26,357 nucleotides of DNA, taken from NCBI GenBank assembly GCA_038886595.1, contig JAWALV010000003.1, positions 1 through 26,357 on the forward strand, read 5' to 3'. The translations under genes were made by a program, and so were the position numbers. Below the pieces are notes generated by a model. The model did no database searches and was not told the origin of the DNA. It worked only from the letters and a program-made list of their open reading frames with translations. Numbering within the stretch: the first letter of the stretch is position 1; each line of letters starts with the position of its first letter. Positions 7,237-13,996 of this stretch are shown here, in pieces. The stretch comes from CAKZRD01 sp038886595 (GTDB lineage: Archaea; Nanobdellota; Nanobdellia; Pacearchaeales; GW2011-AR1).

Positions 7237-8293
7237 TTCTCAAAACACATTTGTCCAAATCTTCTTTCTTAACTTTCTTTAAATTGCTCTGAAAATTTTC
7301 CAAAAAAGGAACTAAATATTTTAATAAAAGATTTTTCATCTCGCTAGAAAGAATTTCTCCTCTTCTATATTTTTCTTCTATTTTTTTTGCCTCGTCTTCT
7401 TCTAAGAAAAAATATTTTAAATATTTAAAAGACATATCAACATCTGGATTTCCGCCGAGCTTTTTGTGTTCTTCTATTGTTTTTTGTCCGCCAGAAAGAG
7501 CTTTCATAACTTTCTTTTTTACCTTTGAAATTTCATCTCTTAAAAAAATCGCGTTATCTTTTGACTTGGACATTTTTTCTCCGTCAATTCCTTCTAAAAA
7601 TCTAACATGCAAAACAGAGGGTTTTTCATAATTAAATCTTGAAGCTATATCACGACATATTCTTATGTGAGCATCTTCATCTGGGCCTATTGGGACTAAA
7701 ACATTCTTTATTCCAAATTTTTCTTGAGGGAATAAGATATGGGCAGATTGTATTGTGGGATAAAAATGCAAGCCAATATTGTCTTCTGGTTTATATCCAT
7801 AGGTTGCCTTTATTTCTGAATAATTTATTTTTCTTGATAGTTTTATTGCCAAATTGTAAATATTCGTGTAGATTTGATCGATAATAAAATAAGTTTTGTT
7901 TGGGTCAAAACCATAAGCGAGCATGTCTTTTGCCAGCTCAATCGAATTTTTAAAAGCCTCTTCCTGACTTTTTACCTTACCAGCAACATAACTTTCGTCG
8001 TCGGAAATAGGTATAAAAATGGGAATTCCATAAGTTCTTTGAAAAAACAAATTTATATCAAAAACGGTCTTGTGTCCTAAGTGCAAAACCCCAGAAGCAT
8101 TAACTCCAGAAACAATAACGCATTTTTCTTTTTTTTCAAGAGCATATAAAAATTTATGAAAATCTCGATGAGAGAAAACTAAGCCATTCTTGAAATATTT
8201 AATAGTTGGTAGTTTTTTTATTTTTGAAATTAACTCTGCTCCAAATTCTTTAACTAATTTTTCGCTATCTACAATCAAGTTTGGATTCTCCAT
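7226..8293 (-). CDS. trpS: Tryptophanyl-tRNA synthetase, archaeal type
   Basis: A class I aminoacyl-tRNA synthetase charging tRNA-Trp. The HIGH motif appears as HLGH (71-74) after a Ser/Gly-rich SGVNASGVL, and the second signature is KMSKS (240-244). TrpRS rather than TyrRS is indicated by ISDDES (about 96-101), GPDEDAHIRICRDIA (about 203-217) and GGNPDVDMSFKYL (about 280-292), which match the archaeal/eukaryotic TrpRS pattern. The length of 355 residues is close to the family core; the long N-terminal extension seen in some archaeal enzymes is absent. The ATG lies 25 nt after a TATA-like box. The gene ends in TGA, which overlaps the start of the 46-residue membrane ORF. Confidence 0.94.
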   Translation of the reverse strand: MENPNLIVDSEKLVKEFGAELISKIKKLPTIKYFKNGLVFSHRDFHKFLYALEKKEKCVIVSGVNASGVLHLGHKTVFDINLFFQRTYGIPIFIPISDDESYVAGKVKSQEEAFKNSIELAKDMLAYGFDPNKTYFIIDQIYTNIYNLAIKLSRKINYSEIKATYGYKPEDNIGLHFYPTIQSAHILFPQEKFGIKNVLVPIGPDEDAHIRICRDIASRFNYEKPSVLHVRFLEGIDGEKMSKSKDNAIFLRDEISKVKKKVMKALSGGQKTIEEHKKLGGNPDVDMSFKYLKYFFLEEDEAKKIEEKYRRGEILSSEMKNLLLKYLVPFLENFQSNLKKVKKEDLDKCVLRNGC

Positions 8294-8314
8294 TAAATAT
8301 AAAAGTTATAAAGG

Positions 8315-8323
8315 TTTTTAAAT
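8315..8323 (-). promoter_or_regulatory. TATA-like box for trpS
   Basis: On the minus strand an ATTTAAAAA element is centred about 25 nt before the trpS ATG at 8293, in the 36-nt gap after the ion channel gene. Confidence 0.55.
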
Positions 8324-8329
8324 CCTTTT

Positions 8330-9241
8330 TTATATAAAAAAAATGAATAAAATAAAATAAAGAATTAAAACAATTATAAAAATTGTAAACTCTGTAATTT
8401 TATGTAATTTTTTAACTTTTTCTTCTTTTTTTCTTTCAACCAATTCCAATAAAACAACATTAAACAAAAAACTTATTAAAATAATAAAATAATTTATTAA
8501 CATAAATTTATCTATAAAAGTTAAATAACCCAAAGGTGGAAGTTGGTTTGAAAGAGAAACATGGAACATAACGCTTGCTATAAGAGCAGAACCAACCATA
8601 GACAACCTAGTAGTAATTTTGTCGGGATCTAAAATAAAACTAGATAACATAACTAACATAATAAAAATTACTGGAAGAAAAGTCTTAAATATTGAGTTTG
8701 TCTTTATTCTTGAAATAGGTATTTCAAATATAAATCTAGAATATTTTTCGTTATAAATTTCATATAAGTGCTCTTCTGAACGAGCTGTCCAATTTTCAAC
8801 TATCCAACCAGTAAAAAATATACTTTTGTCAATCCCGCTTTCTTTCTTGTTAGGTAAAAAAACAAGCTCGCTAGAAGCAGTCTTTTTATCTTCAATAATT
8901 ATTTGCATTATTTGTCTATCAAAAGGAAATTTTCTCAAGTCTATAGGGCTGATAAGGTTTGCTTGTATTCTATAAAATTTTTCTTTTTCATTTTCAAATA
9001 TTTTTTCAATAGTATTGGCTCTTCCATTCATAAATTCAAAATCTAATTTTGGACACCTATTTTCACATTTAAAAGACATATAAAAATCTACCGTAAAAGA
9101 ACCTGTTGATATATCGAATCTACCAAGATTTAAAACATAAATACCTACTTCAACTTCTCTATCTGTAATTTCTTGTTGTGGAGAAACAAAAAACAAAGAA
9201 AAAAATAACAAGAAAAAAACTAAAAAAATTCTCTTTACCAT
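8330..9241 (-). CDS. Pentameric ligand-gated ion channel homologue
   Basis: The 303-residue product has the layout of prokaryotic Cys-loop-type channels such as GLIC. After a signal peptide (1-20) comes a beta-rich extracellular domain containing VEVGIYVLNLGRFDISTGSF and the conserved Pro-loop sequence LRKFPFD (102-108), without the loop cysteines, as in other prokaryotes. Four membrane segments follow: M1 about 185-204, M2 about 209-231, M3 about 244-268, M4 about 282-303. M2 aligns with GLIC up to the LP after the helix. This places Arg212 at 0', Ser214 at 2', Ser218 at 6' and Ile221 at 9'. The acidic residue at -2' in GLIC is Thr here, so ion selectivity cannot be inferred. The next genes upstream encode surface proteins; a separate TATA-like box lies 26 nt before the ATG. 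Confidence 0.92.
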   Translation of the reverse strand: MVKRIFLVFFLLFFSLFFVSPQQEITDREVEVGIYVLNLGRFDISTGSFTVDFYMSFKCENRCPKLDFEFMNGRANTIEKIFENEKEKFYRIQANLISPIDLRKFPFDRQIMQIIIEDKKTASSELVFLPNKKESGIDKSIFFTGWIVENWTARSEEHLYEIYNEKYSRFIFEIPISRIKTNSIFKTFLPVIFIMLVMLSSFILDPDKITTRLSMVGSALIASVMFHVSLSNQLPPLGYLTFIDKFMLINYFIILISFLFNVVLLELVERKKEEKVKKLHKITEFTIFIIVLILYFILFIFFI

Positions 9242-9261
9242 AAGAATTTATATAAATAAAG

Positions 9262-9272
9262 TTTTTTAAAAA
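9262..9272 (-). promoter_or_regulatory. TATA-like box for the ion channel gene
   Basis: A T6A5 element is centred about 26 nt upstream of the ATG on the minus strand, in the 82-nt gap after the repeat-tailed protein gene. It could give the channel its own leaderless transcript. Confidence 0.5.
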
Positions 9273-9323
9273 TTTTGTCTTTCAGAATAATAAATTAAAA
9301 AATAAAATTAACAAATTAAGAGA

Positions 9324-9812
9324 TTAAGGCTCACCTGCAGGATTTCCTATATCTTCATCACCAAGAGTATATATCGCTTCATCAGGTTCTGCATCTCCTG
9401 CAGGATTTCCTATATCTTCATCACCAAGAGTATATATCGCTTCATCAGGTTCTGCATCTCCTGCAGGATTTCCTATATCTTCATCATCTATATCATCTAT
9501 TTCTTCTAAAGATTTATTTTTTACCTCCTCTCTTGTTGTCACATTATTAGAAATATTTCTATTACCTCTTTCTAACTTACCAGAAGAAGAGTTATTAACT
9601 AACCCTTTATCATTTATTAAATCAAAATTAGAAAAAAAATAAATTAAAAATACTAAAAATATAAAAGCAAAAAAAATAGAAGAAATTATTAGTAATTTTT
9701 TATTTTTTAAAAAATCAAATTTTTTTTCGGGTTGTTCTATTTTTTTTTCTGTTGAGTTAGTATCTTCTTCATTTCTTTTTTCAGTATTTAAAAAATTATT
9801 TTCATTCTCCAT
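9324..9812 (-). CDS. Anchored protein with acidic 21-residue repeats
   Basis: The product has 162 residues: a charged N-terminal region (1-39) ending in a Lys cluster, one membrane segment at about 40-60, an Asn/Ser-rich linker, and an acidic C-terminal tail. By the positive-inside rule the tail should face outward. The tail has two full copies of a 21-residue unit (DEDIGNPAGDAEPDEAIYTL plus G) and a partial third (about 110-162). The density of Asp and Glu suggests cation binding or adhesion, but no family is recognised. The gene starts 12 nt after the RCC1-type gene and probably shares its transcript. No Shine-Dalgarno sequence is evident. It may act as a membrane partner of the secreted propeller; that is inference from adjacency. 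Confidence 0.72.
   Translation of the reverse strand: MENENNFLNTEKRNEEDTNSTEKKIEQPEKKFDFLKNKKLLIISSIFFAFIFLVFLIYFFSNFDLINDKGLVNNSSSGKLERGNRNISNNVTTREEVKNKSLEEIDDIDDEDIGNPAGDAEPDEAIYTLGDEDIGNPAGDAEPDEAIYTLGDEDIGNPAGEP
9334..9486. repeat. 63-bp tandem repeat, 2.4 copies
   Basis: Two identical 63-bp units (9334-9396 and 9397-9459) and 27 bp of a third (9460-9486) lie inside the C-terminal coding region of the repeat-tailed protein. The copies have no differences, not even at silent sites, so the duplication is recent or homogenised. The unit length is a multiple of three, so copy-number change alters tail length without breaking the frame. Confidence 0.95.
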
Positions 9813-9824
9813 TCTTATCTAAAA

Positions 9825-11465
9825 TTAAACAGGTTTTGTTGGAGAAGTATAAACATTTGTATCTCCTGTCCCTAATTGACCAAAAAGATTATATCCCCAA
9901 ACCCTAAGAGTTTTATCACCTTTTGAAGAAACAAAAGTGCTATAATATCCATGTTTTCCATTACCAATATCACCCATTAAAAAAAGAGAATCTGCTTGAA
10001 AATTAACATTTAGTTTTGTTGGAACAAATCTTGTTATTCTATCTCCAAGACCTAATTGTCCATTATTGTTTAAACCAAAACATAAAATATCTCCGTTATT
10101 TTTTATAGCACAACCATAACCATATTCTCCCCAACCATTTAATTGAATTTCTTTTATATCATTCAATCCGCTTACTGATGTAGGTTCGCTATAACAAATT
10201 TTATCATTATTATTTTGTTTACAACCACACCCTTGAATACTTCCACAAACACCTTGTCCCAATCCTATTCTTCCATGGTTGTTGGCCCCCCAACATTTAA
10301 CAGTTTTATCTTCTAATATAGCACAAAAAGAAGTGTATACACCAGCACCGCCAGTAACAAGTTTGATTGCTTTTGGATTTGACCCTCCTATATTTTTAAC
10401 CAAAGTTGGATTAGATATATAATCATTCCTTTTGTCCCCACTTCCTACTTGTCCATATCTATTAAATCCCCAACACATAACAGTTCCATCTCTTATTAAA
10501 GCACAAGTTGTTCCATAATCACTACCTGTAGCAATAATATCAACAACATTTTGTAAAGGAAATGGACCATTCATTACTGTAACAGATGTTTTTGCAGATA
10601 CTGTAGTTCCTGTCCCTAATTGACCAAAACCATTATATCCCCAACACATAACAGTTCCATTGTCTAATAAAGCACAACCATAGCCCCCTGTCGAGTGCCC
10701 TCCAAGAACAAATTTTTTAGCTCTTACTATACCTTCTACCAGAGTAGGGTGTGATTTACTTCCACTCTGTCCGTTTCCTAAAGTCCCATGATTATTGTTA
10801 TTATAACCCCAACAATAAATTCTACCACCTATTGTAAGAGCACAAGTGTTTTCTACATAATCTTCGCCATTGTATCCTTTTCTTGCTTGAATATCAATAA
10901 CTCCATTCTCTAAACCAGATACAGAAGTTGGAATCAGTCTATGAGATGTATCACCAACACCAAGTTCTCCACGATTATTATTCCCCCAACATTTTACCTT
11001 TCCTAGTCCAGAGTCATTATACAGAGCACAAAAATATAACATTCCCGCAGTTAATTTAGTTACATTACTTAAATAAGGGTTTTCTTTAAAAGAAGTTCTC
11101 CTAACTTTATCTCCTATTCCTATTTGTCCATGCGCGTTATAACCTGTACAAGAAACTTTTTTATCTTCCCTTATAACGCAAACAGTATTTCCATGACCTG
11201 TTTGAACTACCGAGTTTATTCTTAAATTTCCTAAACCCTCAGAATCACTCACCTCTTGTCCACCACAACAAAATAAACCTTCATCAAAAGCATCTTGAAG
11301 AGAAACCCACCGACCTTCATCAATTATATAAAGATAAATATTCTTCGCAAGATGACCGAAAGAAATCTGAGGTTGAGCTAAAACAAAAGTTAGAAAAAAT
11401 GAAAAAGAAATAAATACAAAAAATAAATATGCAAAAATTTTTTTATTTTGGTTTCTTACTTGCAT
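9825..11465 (-). CDS. Secreted RCC1-type beta-propeller protein
   Basis: A 546-residue protein with a signal peptide (about 1-30, ending VLA before QPQ). Next is a short module GHLAKNI...GRWVSLQDAF (about 37-61) related to one in the 2959 gene, then a CCGG stretch. From about residue 80 to the end there are eight RCC1-like repeats, each with the signature WG-N-G-LG-G (for example CWGYNGFGQLGTG and CFGLNNNGQLGLG). RCC1 repeats form one blade each of a circular propeller that usually binds a protein partner. Seven repeats carry a Cys pair about 10-15 residues apart (CAL...CWG pattern), expected to form a disulfide within each blade outside the cell; the last repeat lacks it. It is the first gene of a minus-strand set with the repeat-tailed protein and possibly the ion channel. 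The ligand is unknown. Confidence 0.9.
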   Translation of the reverse strand: MQVRNQNKKIFAYLFFVFISFSFFLTFVLAQPQISFGHLAKNIYLYIIDEGRWVSLQDAFDEGLFCCGGQEVSDSEGLGNLRINSVVQTGHGNTVCVIREDKKVSCTGYNAHGQIGIGDKVRRTSFKENPYLSNVTKLTAGMLYFCALYNDSGLGKVKCWGNNNRGELGVGDTSHRLIPTSVSGLENGVIDIQARKGYNGEDYVENTCALTIGGRIYCWGYNNNNHGTLGNGQSGSKSHPTLVEGIVRAKKFVLGGHSTGGYGCALLDNGTVMCWGYNGFGQLGTGTTVSAKTSVTVMNGPFPLQNVVDIIATGSDYGTTCALIRDGTVMCWGFNRYGQVGSGDKRNDYISNPTLVKNIGGSNPKAIKLVTGGAGVYTSFCAILEDKTVKCWGANNHGRIGLGQGVCGSIQGCGCKQNNNDKICYSEPTSVSGLNDIKEIQLNGWGEYGYGCAIKNNGDILCFGLNNNGQLGLGDRITRFVPTKLNVNFQADSLFLMGDIGNGKHGYYSTFVSSKGDKTLRVWGYNLFGQLGTGDTNVYTSPTKPV

Positions 11466-11485
11466 AAAAAATAAGAATAAATAGA

Positions 11486-11495
11486 TTTTTTAAAT
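11486..11495 (-). promoter_or_regulatory. TATA-like box for the RCC1 gene
   Basis: The box is within AGATTT-TTT-AAATCT, a short inverted repeat, and is centred about 25 nt upstream of the ATG at 11465 on the minus strand. Confidence 0.55.
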
Positions 11496-11570
11496 CTTTC
11501 TATTATAAAAAATAAATTAAAAAAATTTACCTTAAATTTTTTACTGCTTAATCTGAATTTAATAAAAATT

Positions 11571-12194
11571 TTAATTAGAAGAATCTTCAATTAGAGGTAC
11601 AAAAACAAAATCTCCGAGTGATATCTCTGAAAATTTTCCATTCTTTTTTTTAATTTTTATCAATTTCTGACAGAATCTTGGTCCAATAGGAGCAATCAAA
11701 ACTCCTTCTTCTTTAAGTTGATTTTTAATATTTTCTTGGATCTTCTCGGAAGCAGCAGTTATAATTATCTTATCGTAAGGAGCAAATTCTTTTAACCCTT
11801 TTGAACCATCGCCTAAAAAAACTCTTATATTTTTGTAGTTTTTTAGTTTTTCTCTTGCCCTGTTGTATAATTCCTTTATTCTTTCTATTGTATAAACTTC
11901 TCCTTTTTCTCCGATAAGAAATGAAATTAAAGAAGCATTCCAACCACTTCCTGTTCCTATTTCCAAGACCTTATCTCCTTTTTTTAATTCTGAATTTTGC
12001 AACATAAAAGCGACAGTATAAGGTTGACTTATTGTCTGACCAAAACCTATAAGTAAAGGCTCATTAATGTAAGCTAAATCTTGTTGCTCTTTTAGAACAA
12101 ATTTTTTTCTATCTATTTTATCTATTGCTTCAAGAATTTTCTCTTCTATTCCTTCTTTTTTTAATTCTTTCAATAAATCTTTTTTTGTCAACAT
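11571..12194 (-). CDS. pcm: Protein-L-isoaspartate O-methyltransferase
   Basis: Uses S-adenosylmethionine to methylate isoaspartyl residues in aged proteins, starting their repair. At 207 residues it has the family length. Hallmarks are GQTISQPYTVAFM (52-64), the SAM-binding motif I VLEIGTGSGWNASLI (76-90), and DKIIITAA later. The long open frame could extend upstream to 12305, but that part overlaps the divergent endonuclease gene and matches nothing in the family. The ATG at 12194 gives the normal N terminus, and it lies 25 nt from a TATA-like box. The promoter region is shared with endoQ, another damage-repair gene, so the two may respond together. Confidence 0.94.
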   Translation of the reverse strand: MLTKKDLLKELKKEGIEEKILEAIDKIDRKKFVLKEQQDLAYINEPLLIGFGQTISQPYTVAFMLQNSELKKGDKVLEIGTGSGWNASLISFLIGEKGEVYTIERIKELYNRAREKLKNYKNIRVFLGDGSKGLKEFAPYDKIIITAASEKIQENIKNQLKEEGVLIAPIGPRFCQKLIKIKKKNGKFSEISLGDFVFVPLIEDSSN

Positions 12195-12214
12195 AATTAT
12201 TACATATAGTTTAG

Positions 12215-12223
12215 TTTTTAAAT
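12215..12223. promoter_or_regulatory. Shared palindromic promoter box for pcm and endoQ
   Basis: TTTTTAAAT, with palindromic core TTTAAA (12217-12222), is the only strong TATA-like element in the 49-nt divergent gap. Its centre is about 25 nt from the pcm ATG (12194) and about 25 nt from the endoQ ATG (12244), so one box could drive both genes in opposite directions. Confidence 0.6.
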
Positions 12224-12243
12224 CCTTTTTTCTTTTGTTTTTT

Positions 12244-13536
12244 ATGAAAATCATAGCAGATTTACATTTGCATAGCAAATATGCAAGAGCAACGAGCAAA
12301 GACATAAATTTTGAAAATTTAGAAAAATATGCAAGAATAAAAGGAATAAATCTTCTAGGTACGGGCGACTTTCAACATCCTGAATGGTTTAATGAAATAA
12401 AAAAAAACCTTAGAGAAGATAAAAGAGGGATTTTATGGACAAAAACAGGTTTTCCTTTTTTGTGGCAAACAGAGTTGAGTTTTATGTATTCGCAAAGTGG
12501 AAAAAGAAGAGCCATTCATTTGGTTGTTCTATCTCCCAATGAAAAAACTTCTTTAAAAATTATTGACTATTTAAAAATAAAAGGTCGTCTTGATTACGAC
12601 GGGAGACCAATTTTTGGAATGAGTATAAAACAATTTGTGAAAGAAACAAAAGAAATTGATGACAAAATAGAAATAATTCCTGCTCACGCGTTTACACCTT
12701 GGTTTGGGCTCTATGGAAGTGATTCTGGTTTTGATTCAATTGAAGAGGCCTTTGGAGAGCAAGCAAAACACATTTATGCAATAGAATCTGGAATGTCTGC
12801 TTCGCCGGATATGATTTGGCGTCTTCGCGAGTTTATCGAAGGAAAAATAAATGTTGTTTCTTTTTCTGATTCACATTCTTTTTGGCCTTGGCGTTTAGGA
12901 AGAGAAGCAACAATTTTTGAAATTGAAGAATTAAGTTATGAAGATATAATAAAAGCAATAAGAGAAGGTGAAGGTTTGGTTGGAACAATAGAAACTCCTC
13001 CTGAGTATGGAAAGTACCATTACGACGGACACCGCAAATGCAACTTTTCTTGTTCTCCTGAAGAAAGTTTAAAACTTGGCGGAATTTGTCCTGTTTGTAA
13101 AAATCATTTAACTATTGGGGTTGATTATAGAATAGGCAAGATAGCAGTTAAAGAAAAAGAATTTCAACCAAAAAATGCAAAAAATTTTTATAAACTTACT
13201 CCTCTGCATGAACTTATCGCATTCCATTTAAAAACAACGCAACTTTCATCAAAAAAAGTTTGGGAAATTTACAATAATCTTATAGAAAATTTTGGAAATG
13301 AGTTTAATGTTTTGCTAAATGTTTCAAAAGAGGAATTAGAAAGAGTTTTGCCTAAAAACGAAGAACTTATTGAAATGATTTTAGAAAATCGCGAAGGAAA
13401 AATTGAAGTTATTCCTGGTTACGATGGAGTTTACGGAAAAATAAAATTTAAGGGAGAAGAATTTTCTATAGAAAAAGAATCAAACGAAAAAGAAATAAAA
13501 GAAGAAAAGAAAGAAAAGCAAAAAAAATTGTTTTAA
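12244..13536 (+). CDS. endoQ: PHP-family DNA repair endonuclease, EndoQ type
   Basis: EndoQ cuts DNA 5' of deaminated bases and abasic sites. The 430-residue protein begins MKIIADLHLHS, the first metal-binding motif of the PHP domain. GTGDFQHPEW, PAHAFTPWFGLYGS and SFSDSHSFWPWRLGRE supply further PHP ligands. A zinc-finger segment follows with Cys266, Cys270, Cys282 and Cys285 (KCNFSC...CPVC), as in the COG1379/EndoQ family. A C-terminal helical region ends in a Lys/Glu tail and the final residues QKKLF, a possible PCNA-binding motif. The ATG at 12244 is preferred to a TTG at 12235 because it starts directly on the PHP motif and sits 25 nt from the shared promoter box. Specificity is taken from the family, not shown here. 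Confidence 0.86.
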   Translation: MKIIADLHLHSKYARATSKDINFENLEKYARIKGINLLGTGDFQHPEWFNEIKKNLREDKRGILWTKTGFPFLWQTELSFMYSQSGKRRAIHLVVLSPNEKTSLKIIDYLKIKGRLDYDGRPIFGMSIKQFVKETKEIDDKIEIIPAHAFTPWFGLYGSDSGFDSIEEAFGEQAKHIYAIESGMSASPDMIWRLREFIEGKINVVSFSDSHSFWPWRLGREATIFEIEELSYEDIIKAIREGEGLVGTIETPPEYGKYHYDGHRKCNFSCSPEESLKLGGICPVCKNHLTIGVDYRIGKIAVKEKEFQPKNAKNFYKLTPLHELIAFHLKTTQLSSKKVWEIYNNLIENFGNEFNVLLNVSKEELERVLPKNEELIEMILENREGKIEVIPGYDGVYGKIKFKGEEFSIEKESNEKEIKEEKKEKQKKLF

Positions 13537-13963
13537 TCTTTTGACCACGCTGCTATTCCCACCAAAATTAAAAGAATTAGAGTACCTAAAAGAGGAATTA
13601 ATCCTAGTAGTATCCACCATCCCGGTTTGTTCACTTCTTCAAACATCTTCCATTGCCAGATTGTTGCAAATACTGCAAATACTATTAATGCAACGATGTT
13701 AAAAAAAGGGATGATAAACCCTATTAAAAGCAACCAAGGCCACCAATGCATTTTTGATGCCTGATAGGCAATTATTAGGGGCCCTATTCCAGGAATCCAT
13801 GAGAGTCCAGGTGTTTTTAGTCCAGCTTTCTTACCAATAGCCATAAAAGCAAATCCCATATAAACATAGATTGCTATGCCTATTATTATAAAAAAACTAG
13901 AAAGCCCATTATAAAAGCTATTAAACCACTGCCAACCAACCCTCCTAAAATTTCTTCTTCCAT
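13533..13963 (-). CDS. Small membrane protein, DUF5684-like, frameshifted
   Basis: The uninterrupted frame (13533-13859, 108 residues) has at least three hydrophobic segments with the pattern SWIPGIGPLIIAYQASK...KPGWWILLGLIPLLG, which resembles the DUF5684 type of small archaeal membrane protein. The gene probably starts at ATG 13963, which has a clear Shine-Dalgarno GGAG 7 nt upstream. That frame gives MEEEILGGLVGSGLIAF and more membrane sequence, then meets stops just after a run of seven A (13890-13896, T on the coding strand). One more base in the run would join it to the downstream frame as one protein of about 143 residues. Either bases were lost in sequencing or slippage is used. Its stop shares TTAA with endoQ. 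Function unknown. Confidence 0.65.
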
Positions 13964-13970
13964 TTTTTAA

Positions 13971-13977
13971 CTCCTTT
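13971..13977 (-). promoter_or_regulatory. Shine-Dalgarno for the small membrane protein
   Basis: AAAGGAG ends 7 nt before the ATG at 13963. Clear ribosome binding sites are rare in this window, where most genes look leaderless. It supports 13963 as the start rather than the internal ATG at 13859. Confidence 0.6.
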
Positions 13978-13996
13978 CAATATTATTCTTTCTTTT

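Noticed and set aside
9334..9486. CRISPR-like array
   Set aside because: The 63-bp units are contiguous and identical with no variable spacers, and they are in frame in a coding region.
12195..12305. Upstream extension of pcm to 12305
   Set aside because: It would overlap endoQ's start, lacks family similarity, and the ATG at 12194 has correct promoter spacing.
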